From an uncultured Lachnospiraceae bacterium (GTDB lineage Bacteria > Bacillota > Clostridia > Lachnospirales > Lachnospiraceae), in NCBI GenBank assembly GCA_910579225.1, contig CAJTTI010000033.1:1-28690 (forward strand): DNA of 28,690 bases. The letters run 5' to 3'. Every line of letters starts with the position of its first letter. The first letter of the stretch is position 1. The translations under genes and the position numbers were made by a program. Shown here piece by piece: positions 1-6,927 of the stretch. Under the pieces are notes generated by a model. The model saw only the letters and a list, made by a program, of their open reading frames with translations, did no database searches and had not been told where the DNA came from.

Positions 1-4
1 CACG

Positions 5-38
5 AAAAAAGCCCAATTCTTTTTTCTTAGAATCAGAC
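5..38 (-). terminator. Rho-independent terminator of guaA
   Basis: Read on the minus strand, a 10-bp stem (GTCTGATTCT with AGAATTGGGC, three G-U wobbles) closes an 8-nt A-rich loop and is followed at once by six T residues. It lies 45 bases after the guaA stop, so it should end the guaA transcript. The A-rich run before the stem could give weak termination from the other side as well. Confidence 0.75.
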
Positions 39-83
39 TTTTTCAGTGCCCTCATTTTATCAGCATTTCCGGGATTTTATCCG

Positions 84-1625
84 TTACTCGAACTCAATCG
101 TCCCCGGCGGCTTCGACGTCAGATCATACACCACCCGGTTAACCCCTTTCACTTCATTGATGATCCTGCTCGTCACCTTGAACAGCACTTCATAGGGTAA
201 CTCCGCGCACTCTGCTGTCATAAAGTCACTGGTATTCACGGCACGAAGCGCCACTGCATAGTCATAGGTCCGGAAGTCTCCCATGACCCCAACCGAACGC
301 ATGTTTGTAAGCCCTGCAAAATACTGCCCCAGGCCCTTGTCCAGGCCGGCTTTCGCAATCTCCTCCCGGTAGATGGCATCCGCATCCTGCACGATACGAA
401 CCTTCTCCTCCGTCACCTCACCGATAATTCGGATCCCAAGTCCCGGGCCCGGGAAAGGCTGCCGGTAGACCAGGTATTCCGGAATTCCAAGCTCCAGGCC
501 GGCTTTTCGCACCTCATCCTTGAACAGCATCCGGAGAGGCTCTATGATCTCCTTAAAATCCACCACATCCGGAAGGCCGCCCACATTGTGATGGGACTTG
601 ATCACGGCTGATTTCCCGAGGCCTGATTCGATCACATCCGGATAGATGGTCCCCTGTACCAGAAATTCCACTGCACCAATCTTTTTTGCTTCTTCCTCAA
701 AGACCCGGATAAATTCTTCCCCGATAATCTTCCGCTTCTGCTCCGGTTCCGTGACGCCTTTCAGTTTCTTATAATATCGCTGCTGGGCATTGACCCGGAT
801 AAAATTCAGCTCATAAGGGCCATCCGGACCGAAGACGGCTTCCACCTCATCCCCTTCATTTTTGCGCAGCAGCCCATGATCCACGAACACACAGGTGAGC
901 TGTTTTCCGATGGCTTTGGATAAAAGGACCGCCGCCACAGAAGAATCCACGCCGCCAGATAATGCGCAGAGCACCTTGCCCTCTCCCACTCTTTCCTTTA
1001 TCTTCTGAATCGTCTCTTCCACGAAAGAACCCATCTTCCAGTCCCCTGCGCACCCGCATACATCGTATACAAATCGCTGGAGCATCTTCTGCCCTTCCTT
1101 TGTGTGTACGACTTCCGGATGAAACTGCGTTGCATAGAGTTTTCTCTCCGGGCACTCCATCGCTGCCACCGGGCAGACCGGCGTATGAGCCGTCACCCGG
1201 AATCCTTCCGGAACCTGTGCGATATAATCTGTATGACTCATCCACGCCACCGTGGAAAACTCCACATCTTTAAAAAGCACAGAAGAATGATCCACTTCCA
1301 TTTCCGTATGCCCATACTCGCTGACCGGAGCCGTCTCCACCTTTCCGCCCAGGCTGTAGGCGATCAGTTGAGAACCATAGCAGATCCCCAGGATCGGGAT
1401 GCCAATCTCAAAAATCTCCTTCTGATAATGAGGCGAAGCTTCATCATAGACGCTGTTGGGACCGCCCGTGAAGATAATCCCCCTGGGATTCATCTCTTTT
1501 ATCTTTTCAAGGCTTAACGTGTATGGATGCACTTCACAATATACATTGCATTCTCTGACTCTGCGGGCAATCAGCTGATTATATTGTCCGCCAAAGTCCA
1601 GTACGATAACCATTTCTCTTGCCAA
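84..1625 (-). CDS. guaA: GMP synthase (glutamine-hydrolysing)
   Basis: GMP synthase aminates XMP to GMP with ATP and glutamine, the last step of guanine nucleotide synthesis, in the cytosol. The 513-residue length is normal for the bacterial one-chain enzyme. The N-terminal class I glutaminase has the nucleophile Cys82 in GICYGSQ and the His169/Glu171 pair in FHPE. The ATP pyrophosphatase domain follows with the P-loop SGGVDSS at 223-229, and the C-terminal dimerisation domain ends in KPPGTIEFE, the usual ending. The start is a TTG: GGAGG lies 8 bases before it, while the next ATG (codon 5) is too far from that site. The gene stands alone with its own promoter (1656-1684) and terminator (5-38). 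I see no purine riboswitch in its short leader. Confidence 0.97.
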   Translation of the reverse strand: MAREMVIVLDFGGQYNQLIARRVRECNVYCEVHPYTLSLEKIKEMNPRGIIFTGGPNSVYDEASPHYQKEIFEIGIPILGICYGSQLIAYSLGGKVETAPVSEYGHTEMEVDHSSVLFKDVEFSTVAWMSHTDYIAQVPEGFRVTAHTPVCPVAAMECPERKLYATQFHPEVVHTKEGQKMLQRFVYDVCGCAGDWKMGSFVEETIQKIKERVGEGKVLCALSGGVDSSVAAVLLSKAIGKQLTCVFVDHGLLRKNEGDEVEAVFGPDGPYELNFIRVNAQQRYYKKLKGVTEPEQKRKIIGEEFIRVFEEEAKKIGAVEFLVQGTIYPDVIESGLGKSAVIKSHHNVGGLPDVVDFKEIIEPLRMLFKDEVRKAGLELGIPEYLVYRQPFPGPGLGIRIIGEVTEEKVRIVQDADAIYREEIAKAGLDKGLGQYFAGLTNMRSVGVMGDFRTYDYAVALRAVNTSDFMTAECAELPYEVLFKVTSRIINEVKGVNRVVYDLTSKPPGTIEFE

Positions 1626-1655
1626 ACCGTTTTCCTCCTCGGTATATTTGAAAAT

Positions 1656-1684
1656 ATTATACGTGATGTATCATTTTCTGGCAA
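1656..1684 (-). promoter_or_regulatory. sigma-A-type promoter of guaA
   Basis: On the minus strand TTGCCA (1679-1684) is separated by exactly 17 bases from a perfect TATAAT (1656-1661). The expected transcript starts about 25 bases before the guaA TTG codon, leaving a short leader with only the ribosome binding site, so no leader regulation is likely. Confidence 0.8.
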
Positions 1685-1766
1685 GCATTTCAGCAAGAAA
1701 TTACTGGTTCCGCTTTCCGGAGCTGTTTTCTGTGCCCACGCCGGGCTGCATTCTGACCGATGTGTG

Positions 1767-1798
1767 AAAAACGGCTTTCCAAAAGCAGCCCTCAGCCG
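1767..1798 (-). terminator. probable terminator after thiT
   Basis: Just after the thiT stop the minus strand can pair CGGCT with AGCCG around a loop that can itself fold (GGC/GCC and TTT/AAA), followed by five T residues. The stem is short, so this is a plausible rather than a strong intrinsic terminator. Confidence 0.45.
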
Positions 1799-1804
1799 CC
1801 TGCT

Positions 1805-2470
1805 CTACGAGACAGCTGTCCTCTTTACCTGGTTCAGTGCCGCCGCAACCGCCGGGACCGAGATGACAGCCGCCGTAATCAAAGCTTCTGTCAGCAGAAA
1901 ACTATAATTATATACAATCGGATACACACTTCTCAGAGTCTGTGGAAAACTCTCCGGCATATAACTCATCCAGTACAGATAACCCCCAAGTGCATGAAAA
2001 GCTCCTCTGGCCAACACCGCGGCAATATAGCCCTTCACCAGCCCTCGTGGGCTTCTGGAAAAGAATCCTGCGATTCCCAGTGCCGCAAACGCCAGCACAT
2101 AATCACAACATACCTGGAACAGAGACAACACGTACGGTTCCTGTATAAACTGTAATATCCCGTAGGCTAGTCCCACAAGGACCCCTGTCTTCACTCCATA
2201 CCAGTTTGCTGCCATCACAATGAACAGCATACTGCAGAGCGTCACGCTGCCGCCCCAGGGCATCTCAAAAATCTTAATATAAGAAGTTACAAAAGCCAGA
2301 GCCACGGATACTGCGCAGAATATCAGCTGCTTTGTGGGCATTCTTGCTTTCCCGGAACTTTTACCGGCAAAACAGATCCCAAGCAGGAACATTATACATC
2401 CTGCTATGATGCATAATGCATAACCGGCAGTTGTGAGTCCGCCCTCTGAAGTTACCAACAACTCAAACAT
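1805..2470 (-). CDS. thiT: ThiT, substrate-binding S component of an ECF thiamine transporter
   Basis: ThiT binds thiamine in the membrane and works with the shared energy-coupling module (EcfA, EcfA', EcfT), which is not in this window. The product is 221 residues and very hydrophobic. It carries the family pattern MPWGGSVTLCSMLF, then QEPYVLSLFQVCCDYVLAF, and an aromatic YWMSYMPE segment, which I recognise as the YuaJ/ThiT family. It is longer than the lactococcal protein because of one extra N-terminal membrane segment (about residues 10-35). The start at 2470 is chosen because AAGGAGG sits 7 bases upstream; an in-frame start at 2503 lies inside the switching hairpin and has no such site. 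The TPP riboswitch upstream independently supports the thiamine role. Confidence 0.93.
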   Translation of the reverse strand: MFELLVTSEGGLTTAGYALCIIAGCIMFLLGICFAGKSSGKARMPTKQLIFCAVSVALAFVTSYIKIFEMPWGGSVTLCSMLFIVMAANWYGVKTGVLVGLAYGILQFIQEPYVLSLFQVCCDYVLAFAALGIAGFFSRSPRGLVKGYIAAVLARGAFHALGGYLYWMSYMPESFPQTLRSVYPIVYNYSFLLTEALITAAVISVPAVAAALNQVKRTAVS

Positions 2471-2519
2471 AAAAAAACCTCCTTCATCTTCGATCAAAGA
2501 CAAAGGAGATCAAGATCTC
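2471..2519 (-). promoter_or_regulatory. expression platform of the TPP riboswitch (sequestor / antisequestor)
   Basis: Two exclusive hairpins can form on the minus strand. In one, CUCCUU (2503-2508) pairs with AAGGAG of the thiT Shine-Dalgarno (2478-2484), extended by two G-U pairs and UCUU/AAGA, hiding the ribosome site. In the other, GAGAU (2515-2519) pairs with AUCUC (2506-2510) across a 4-nt loop and frees the Shine-Dalgarno. They share 2506-2508. This points to control of translation initiation by thiamine pyrophosphate. Confidence 0.65.
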
Positions 2520-2521
2520 TC

Positions 2522-2618
2522 ATAACGCATCCCTACGTTGGCATTATCCAAATCAGGTTATAGGTCAGGACGGTATCAGTCCACTCTCAGCCCGCTTCCA
2601 TACAAGCTCCCTTGTCAT
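2522..2618 (-). promoter_or_regulatory. TPP riboswitch aptamer (THI element)
   Basis: The minus strand shows the conserved core in order: CUGAGAG, then ACCUGAUUUGGAUAAUGCCA and CGUAGGGA. AUGAC (2614-2618) and GUUAU (2522-2526) close the P1 helix. GCUU/AAGC forms the P3-like arm, and an extra GGAC/GUCC hairpin follows CUGAGAG. Its position directly upstream of thiT fits the usual repression of thiamine uptake by TPP. Confidence 0.95.
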
Positions 2619-2644
2619 CAATCTTGTGTAGTTTTATTATGCCT

Positions 2645-2673
2645 ATCATACACAATAAGCCTGTCTCTGTCAA
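2645..2673 (-). promoter_or_regulatory. sigma-A-type promoter of thiT
   Basis: A perfect TTGACA (2668-2673) and TATGAT (2645-2650) are 17 bases apart on the minus strand. Transcription would begin about 20 bases before the P1 helix of the TPP aptamer, the expected arrangement for a riboswitch-controlled gene. Confidence 0.82.
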
Positions 2674-2708
2674 GCTTTTATGTATTTTGCATGCATACAG
2701 GTTTTTCA

Positions 2709-2741
2709 GCGGTATGCCTTTCCTCTTTTGCGGCATACCGC
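2709..2741 (-). terminator. 10-bp stem-loop directly after spoIIID
   Basis: GCGGTATGCC and GGCATACCGC form a perfect 10-bp stem with a 13-nt loop, starting 7 bases after the spoIIID stop codon. Neither strand shows a good T-run after it, so it may act as a 3' stabilising stem or an imperfect terminator rather than a classical intrinsic terminator. Confidence 0.5.
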
Positions 2742-2748
2742 ACCCTTC

Positions 2749-3003
2749 TTATGTATGCTGATGCAGGTATTTTTCCCTTGTGGCGAGCCCTCCCCGGATA
2801 TGCCTTTCCGATTTATTCACATCCAGCACCTTGCGCGCCTCTGCCGCCAGGTGGGGGTTAATATAGAGAAGCCGTTCTGCCACATCCTTATGTACCGTAG
2901 ACTTACTGACCCCGAAGTTCTGGGCCGTCTGTCGGACGGTCGCATTGTTCTGTATGATATAATTCGCGATCCTGACGGCTCTTTCTGAGATATAATCCTT
3001 CAC
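2749..3003 (-). CDS. spoIIID: sporulation transcription factor SpoIIID
   Basis: SpoIIID is a small DNA-binding protein that activates or represses sigma-E-dependent genes in the mother cell during sporulation. The 84-residue product matches the family along its length: MKDYISERAV at the N-terminus, the helix-turn-helix ATVRQTAQNFGVSKSTVHKD, the conserved RLxxINPxLA segment, and the basic RHIRGGLATREKY tail. The GTG at 3003 is preferred because the protein then begins like Bacillus SpoIIID; a TTG one codon earlier is possible. GGGGA lies a few bases upstream. A sigma-E-type promoter at 3034-3060 drives it, as known for this gene in Bacillus. It is a marker that the host forms endospores. Confidence 0.96.
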   Translation of the reverse strand: MKDYISERAVRIANYIIQNNATVRQTAQNFGVSKSTVHKDVAERLLYINPHLAAEARKVLDVNKSERHIRGGLATREKYLHQHT

Positions 3004-3033
3004 CAAGAAATCCCCTGAATGAACTGTTTTTAC

Positions 3034-3060
3034 AGTTTATGCAGAGAAACCTTTCAATAT
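3034..3060 (-). promoter_or_regulatory. sigma-E-type promoter of spoIIID
   Basis: On the minus strand ATA (3058-3060) is followed after exactly 16 bases by CATAAACT (3034-3041). This is a full match to the sigma-E pattern ATA-N16-CATANNNT. The start point would lie about 25 bases before the spoIIID start codon. Confidence 0.72.
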
Positions 3061-3128
3061 GTTTCCATGACAGGCACTTTCCTGGGAAGAAAGCAAACGG
3101 ACTCCGGTTTCCCCCTGCCGCCGCCTTA

Positions 3129-4532
3129 TCACTTAGAACACTTAAGAGCGGAACCACCGCCCTCTTCCATTCCTCCCGGATCTGTCCGTAGAAGCACAGT
3201 CTTCTTGATCCTGTAATATATAAAGCCTGCCACATCCGCCAGAAGCCAGCCGATGGGAACAGACCACCAGATCCCTGTAACCCCGATCACCGGAACCGAT
3301 GACAGCACATATGCCAGCACCACCCTGGTTCCCAGAGATATGATGGTCAGCACCACGGACATCCCCGGTCGTTCTACCGCCCGGTAAAATCCATAGAGCA
3401 GAAACAGGCAGCCGATTCCACAGTAGCATGCTCCTTCAATACGCAGATACTGTACACCTACCAGAAGAATCTCCGTCTCCTCCGGCCGCACAAAGAGCAG
3501 CATCAGCGGCTCTGCAAAAAGCCAGACCCCCGCGCTGATCACCAGGCAGAACAGTACCGAACATCCCACAGCACTTTTGATTCCCTTCCGGATTCGCTCC
3601 GCTTTTCTCGCCCCATAGTTCTGCGCTGTAAAAGTCGAGAACGCATTTCCAAAATCCTGTACCGGCATATATGCAAAAGAATCAATCTTCACCGCTGCTG
3701 CAAAAGCCGCCATGACCACCGTGCCAAAGCTGTTGACCAGTCCCTGTACCATCAGAATCCCCAGGTTCATAACCGACTGCTGCAGGCAGGTTAAAAAGGA
3801 AAACTGCCCGATCTCCCGGAAAATCCGCCGCTTCAGGCGTATCTTTTCCTGAAAAATCCGATATGTCGGAAATCTGCTCCACGTGTAGATCAGAAGTCCC
3901 ACGCCGGACACAAACTGAGCAATCACAGTCGCCCCGGCCGCCCCGGCCACACCCCAGCGGAACTGGATTACAAAGACCAGATCCAGCACAATATTTAAGA
4001 GTGCACAGACTCCCAGGAATATCAACGGCGTCACCGAATCTCCCACCGCCCGTAAAAGCGACGCATAAAAATTATATAAAAATGTAGCCAGAATTCCCAT
4101 AAAAATAATCCACAGGTATTCCCGCATCATTCCATAGATACCGTCCGGCACCTGCAGAAAATGAAGAATCGGATCCATCAGAAGAAACACTGCTGCATTC
4201 AGCACCACCGCCAGTCCTGCAATCATCAGAAAAGAGTGCAGGATGCTGTCTTTCAACCCCTCTTCATCCTTCTCTCCGCACCGAATAGAGAATACCGCCC
4301 CGCTCCCCATACACAGCCCAAGCAGAATCGAGGTCAGAAAGGTCATAAGCGTGTAAGAGGAGCCGACCGCCGCCAGGGCGTCCGCTCCTATAAACTGTCC
4401 CACAATCAGGGTATCTGCAACATTATAAAGCTGCTGCAGCAGATTTCCCAGAATCATAGGAAATGCAAACCGCAGCATAGTTCCTGTGATCGGTCCGCAG
4501 GTCAGATCTCCGGCTCCTCTTCTGTTATTCAT
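3129..4532 (-). CDS. MATE family multidrug efflux transporter
   Basis: MATE proteins export cationic drugs and metabolites in exchange for sodium ions or protons. The 467-residue length and about twelve hydrophobic segments fit the family. The N-terminal half has the typical first segment FAFPMILGNLLQQLYNVADT followed by GxxxGADALAAVGSS, then the RAVGDSVTPLIF stretch between segments. The second half repeats the fold with LVNSFGTVVMAAFAAAVKID. It is closest to the DinF/MepA-like branch common in Clostridia; the substrate cannot be deduced. It starts 57 bases after the PdaA-like gene, AGGAAA lies before the ATG, and I see no terminator between them, so the two are probably cotranscribed. The last 20 residues are a polar tail with no recognisable motif. 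Confidence 0.93.
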   Translation of the reverse strand: MNNRRGAGDLTCGPITGTMLRFAFPMILGNLLQQLYNVADTLIVGQFIGADALAAVGSSYTLMTFLTSILLGLCMGSGAVFSIRCGEKDEEGLKDSILHSFLMIAGLAVVLNAAVFLLMDPILHFLQVPDGIYGMMREYLWIIFMGILATFLYNFYASLLRAVGDSVTPLIFLGVCALLNIVLDLVFVIQFRWGVAGAAGATVIAQFVSGVGLLIYTWSRFPTYRIFQEKIRLKRRIFREIGQFSFLTCLQQSVMNLGILMVQGLVNSFGTVVMAAFAAAVKIDSFAYMPVQDFGNAFSTFTAQNYGARKAERIRKGIKSAVGCSVLFCLVISAGVWLFAEPLMLLFVRPEETEILLVGVQYLRIEGACYCGIGCLFLLYGFYRAVERPGMSVVLTIISLGTRVVLAYVLSSVPVIGVTGIWWSVPIGWLLADVAGFIYYRIKKTVLLRTDPGGMEEGGGSALKCSK

Positions 4533-4589
4533 GAATCTTTCCTTCCCGTAAGTCTTTCAGTATCTCCGCAGGGCGGTCTTTTACCGCGC

Positions 4590-5600
4590 TTATCTTCCCG
4601 TCAGATCCGACAGAGGACGAAAGCTGTAGCCCATCTCTTCCCATTTTGTCAGAAGTTCATCCATAATCTCTCCATTGGTTTTGGAAGTGTTGTGAAGCAA
4701 TACCACGGCTCCCGGATGTATACGCGAAGTCAGCTTGTCAAATGCTTCCGCATGACTGGGCTGCTTGTCCTGGTTCCAGTCCACATGCGCCAGACTCCAG
4801 AAGACTGTACAGTATCCCAGCTCCTGTGCTTTTTTCAGGTTCTCCTCATTACATTTTCCCTGAGGCGGGCGATAATAAGGAGCGAGCTCTGTACCTGTAA
4901 TCTCCTTGAAAAGATTCGCCACATCGTCCATCTCTTTCTGGAATGTCTCCATATCAGAGATAGTGGGCATATCCAGATGATGATAGGTGTGATTGCCCAC
5001 TGCATGTCCTTCTTCCACCATCCGTTTTACCATTTCAGGCGCCGTCTCCAGAAAATGACCCACTACAAAAAAAGTGCCTTTTGCGTCATGTTTTTTCAGC
5101 GCATCCAGAATCGGTTCCGTATTTCCATTCTCATATCCGCAGTCAAAAGTCAGATAGATTACCTTCTCACTGTCGTCTCCCACATAATAAGAATCATACC
5201 AGGCCAGATCCTCTGCCGAAGCGTTTCCCGTTGGCTGCATGCCGGACTCTCCAAAGGAGAGTCCCCAGTCTTCGGAAGCCAGTTTAAGTTCAAATCCCTC
5301 CGGAGGGGTCTTCCTTTCCGGCTCCAGGTCTTCCTCTGAAACCGAAGACTCCGGCTCCCCGTCAGAGGCCGGAGATTCCGTCTGTTCTCCATTTGGCACC
5401 GGGGAACCCGCCTGTGCTGTCTGATCGGACGTATCCGTCTCTGCTCCCACCTCAGACGGCAGCGTCCCCGCCTCAATCTGCATGTCCTCCGGTTCCTGCG
5501 TCTCCTGTGCTGTCGACCCTTTACATCCTGTCATATAAACCGCCAGAAGAAGTGAAAACAGCATAATGATTTTCTTCGTCCCTTTTTTCCTGTGTCTCAT
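4590..5600 (-). CDS. PdaA-family polysaccharide deacetylase, predicted lipoprotein
   Basis: This is a NodB-fold (carbohydrate esterase 4) deacetylase of the PdaA type, whose Bacillus member removes the acetyl group from MurNAc on the way to muramic delta-lactam in the spore cortex. The catalytic motifs appear in order: TFDCGYENGN (the PdaA form of TFDDG), HTYHH for metal binding, YRPPQGKC, FWSLAHVDWN and LLHNTSKTN. The N-terminus has a basic stretch, a hydrophobic core and MTGC, a loose lipobox at about residue 26, then an acidic Pro/Ser/Glu linker of about 75 residues, so it is probably tethered outside the membrane. The start at 5600 is chosen because GAGGAG sits 7 bases upstream, whereas 5615 has no site. 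A sigma-A-type promoter lies 225 bases upstream. Whether it acts on cortex or vegetative wall is open. Confidence 0.9.
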   Translation of the reverse strand: MRHRKKGTKKIIMLFSLLLAVYMTGCKGSTAQETQEPEDMQIEAGTLPSEVGAETDTSDQTAQAGSPVPNGEQTESPASDGEPESSVSEEDLEPERKTPPEGFELKLASEDWGLSFGESGMQPTGNASAEDLAWYDSYYVGDDSEKVIYLTFDCGYENGNTEPILDALKKHDAKGTFFVVGHFLETAPEMVKRMVEEGHAVGNHTYHHLDMPTISDMETFQKEMDDVANLFKEITGTELAPYYRPPQGKCNEENLKKAQELGYCTVFWSLAHVDWNQDKQPSHAEAFDKLTSRIHPGAVVLLHNTSKTNGEIMDELLTKWEEMGYSFRPLSDLTGR

Positions 5601-5824
5601 CTCATATCTCCTCATTCCGGCAGCCTGTCCTTATGCTCTGCGCTGCCTTTTGTACCTTAGTATATCCCAAAACTGCATCAAACTTACATCACAGCATACG
5701 GAAATATTCGTTTTATCTGCTCCGGTATATGGTCTGCATTATATTCTGCCAAACTTTCCGGCCGGATCTCCCGCCAGATTGCATTGTTATCAATATATGA
5801 TGTTGCTCAACTTACCTGTATCTT

Positions 5825-5853
5825 ATGATAGCAGGCATATTGTAGAATGTCAA
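5825..5853 (-). promoter_or_regulatory. sigma-A-type promoter upstream of the PdaA-like gene
   Basis: The minus strand has a perfect TTGACA (5848-5853), a 17-base spacer and TATCAT (5825-5830). It would give a leader of about 215 bases before the PdaA-like start. In that leader (5601-5824) I see a second possible -10 (TATACT at 5659-5664) without a good -35, and no recognisable gene or riboswitch. Confidence 0.65.
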
Positions 5854-5908
5854 TTTTTCAGAAATCATACTTTCCATGCATCTGTCCGGGGCAGACGTCC
5901 ATACGGAA

Positions 5909-6032
5909 TCAAAGACCCCGCTGCAAGCAACGGGGTATCAAACTTGCAGCGCTGCAGAGCAGCGGGGTATTTGACCCTCGCGGCAGTCGCCAAATGTCTG
6001 CAAGCAGCCACTTGGCTCGTTGCCCGCGGGAA
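5909..6032 (-). repeat. GC-rich inverted-repeat element, likely a dispersed intergenic repeat
   Basis: The first part is bounded by a near-perfect inverted repeat: TCAAA, one mismatch, then ACCCCGCTGC (5909-5924) pairs with GCAGCGGGGT, one mismatch, TTTGA (5959-5974). Inside are a second ACCCCG...CGGGGT hairpin (5915-5936) and the perfect palindrome TGCAGCGCTGCA (5945-5956). The segment 5975-6032 adds CAAAT/ATTTG and AGCC/GGCT pairings. It codes for nothing credible, sits between two transcription units, and is far richer in GC than the flanking 5660-5890. It looks like a mobile or REP-like structured repeat, but copies elsewhere cannot be checked here. Confidence 0.5.
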
Positions 6033-6096
6033 TAAATCTAAAACAGCACACCGGGTGGGAAGCGGCAGCCAGTCTCCGGCAGCGCATACAGACAAC

Positions 6097-6135
6097 AAAA
6101 AAGGAACTGCCCCTGCCAACACAGAATGCTGTTCC
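6097..6135 (-). terminator. terminator at the end of the surface-structure operon
   Basis: On the minus strand GGAAC and GTTCC pair, extended inward after one mismatch by GC/GC, with a small CTG/CAG hairpin in the loop, and are followed by six T residues. It lies 36 bases after the last gene of the operon and is the only intrinsic terminator I can find between about 28.6 and 6.1 kb. Confidence 0.65.
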
Positions 6136-6171
6136 CTTCCTTAAAAACAGTTTCCCCATCCAGGACCGCCC

Positions 6172-6408
6172 TCATGCCTCCTGGCTGTCTCTGCCTCCTT
6201 CTCCCAAAGCGCTGCCCGTATATACATCGTCCCAGCTTCTGCCCTTGCCGTTCCCTGCCTCGTCCAGCAGGCGGATCAGCTCCAGGGCACTTCGGAAGCT
6301 CACCGTACGTTTCTCTTCCACCCAGGTCACCTGCCCCTGCCAGCTCTCTCTCTGGCGAAACTGAATCTTCACCAGGAAACTTCCTCTCTCCTGTCCTCTG
6401 TCTTTCAT
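6172..6408 (-). CDS. small protein of the WQG...FRS module family (78 aa), function unknown
   Basis: I do not recognise a named family. The 78-residue product has no signal peptide or membrane segment, so it is probably cytoplasmic. Residues 8-50 (from SFLVKIQFRQ through SWQGQVTWVEE to FRSALELIRLL) align without gaps to residues 100-142 of the gene just upstream, so the two share a module by duplication. The start at 6408 gives an ATGA overlap with the upstream stop and leaves the shared module near the N-terminus; a longer in-frame reading to 6528 lies wholly inside the upstream gene and is not credible. Its place at the 3' end beside the BTAD-type regulator suggests a regulatory or accessory role in the pilus/TasA operon, by inference only. 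Confidence 0.8.
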   Translation of the reverse strand: MKDRGQERGSFLVKIQFRQRESWQGQVTWVEEKRTVSFRSALELIRLLDEAGNGKGRSWDDVYTGSALGEGGRDSQEA

Positions 6409-6923
6409 AGGCTGTTCTTCTCCTTTTCCTGGTTGTCCTCGTCCTTCGGCCATTCTGGTTCTACCGGTCTTCCCTCCTGAACACTGACTGTGTCCAGTGC
6501 GCCTGCCATCAGCTTGATCATCTCCCATATGGAACGGAAATAGACCGTCTTATTCTCCTCCATCCATGTAATGCGTCCCTGCCAGCTGCTGTTCTGCCGA
6601 TGTTGGACGCGGATTATGAACGTCCCAAGATCCCCGTGCATATTTAACAATTCCTCGTCCTTCATCATCTTTGTCCTTTCATGTTCATACCCTGCCCTGT
6701 GCTTCCTTTCACCAAATGTACGGGTACAGGTAGCCGGATAGGGAAAATTCAATGTGTCAAACAACTGTTCCATTCCCGCAAGCGCCTCGTCCATACTACT
6801 GAACATAACGGCCTCTTTGCTGTAAGAATGATAATATCTTCCGCTGATATGGTCTGCTTCTGCCTGGTCCACACACAACACAATACCATTTGGTGTGCCC
6901 AGGTACCACTGTGATCTCTCCAT
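6405..6923 (-). CDS. WQG...FRS module protein (172 aa), function unknown
   Basis: The N-terminal part, about residues 1-70, contains WYLGTPNGIVLCVDQAE and a predicted helix FSSMDEALAGMEQLFDTL. A charged linker follows, and residues 100-142 form the module shared with the next gene: FIIRVQHRQNSSWQGRITW, then VYFRSIWEMIKLM. The tail is acidic and charged. No signal peptide or membrane segment is present, so it should stay in the cytoplasm. The start at 6923 is chosen because AAAGGA lies 7 bases upstream; an open extension to 6980 overlaps the regulator gene. It begins 4 bases after the regulator stop, so the two are almost surely cotranslated. The N-terminal region could sense or bind something, but nothing in the sequence says what. 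Confidence 0.82.
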   Translation of the reverse strand: MERSQWYLGTPNGIVLCVDQAEADHISGRYYHSYSKEAVMFSSMDEALAGMEQLFDTLNFPYPATCTRTFGERKHRAGYEHERTKMMKDEELLNMHGDLGTFIIRVQHRQNSSWQGRITWMEENKTVYFRSIWEMIKLMAGALDTVSVQEGRPVEPEWPKDEDNQEKEKNSL

Positions 6924-6927
6924 GTAC

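Noticed and set aside
1626..1655. Purine riboswitch upstream of guaA
   Set aside because: The promoter leaves only about 25 bases of leader, far too short for an aptamer.
5684..5803. Open stretch of about 38 codons in the leader of the PdaA-like gene (ending in IKRIFPYAVM)
   Set aside because: It looks somewhat protein-like but has no start codon with a ribosome binding site; at most a gene remnant.
5865..6159. Small minus-strand ORFs over the inverted-repeat element
   Set aside because: They follow the hairpins, run through the terminator region, and have no ribosome sites; better explained as noncoding repeat.
6409..6528. Longer reading of the 78-residue gene starting at 6528
   Set aside because: This stretch lies wholly inside the upstream gene in another frame and is Gly/Arg/Gln-rich without structure; the ATGA overlap start is better.
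6405..6923. PilZ (c-di-GMP binding) domain, suggested by RVQHR and NSSWQG
   Set aside because: PilZ needs RxxxR some 20 or more residues before the [DN]xSxxG motif; here they are adjacent, and the paralogue lacks the Asn.
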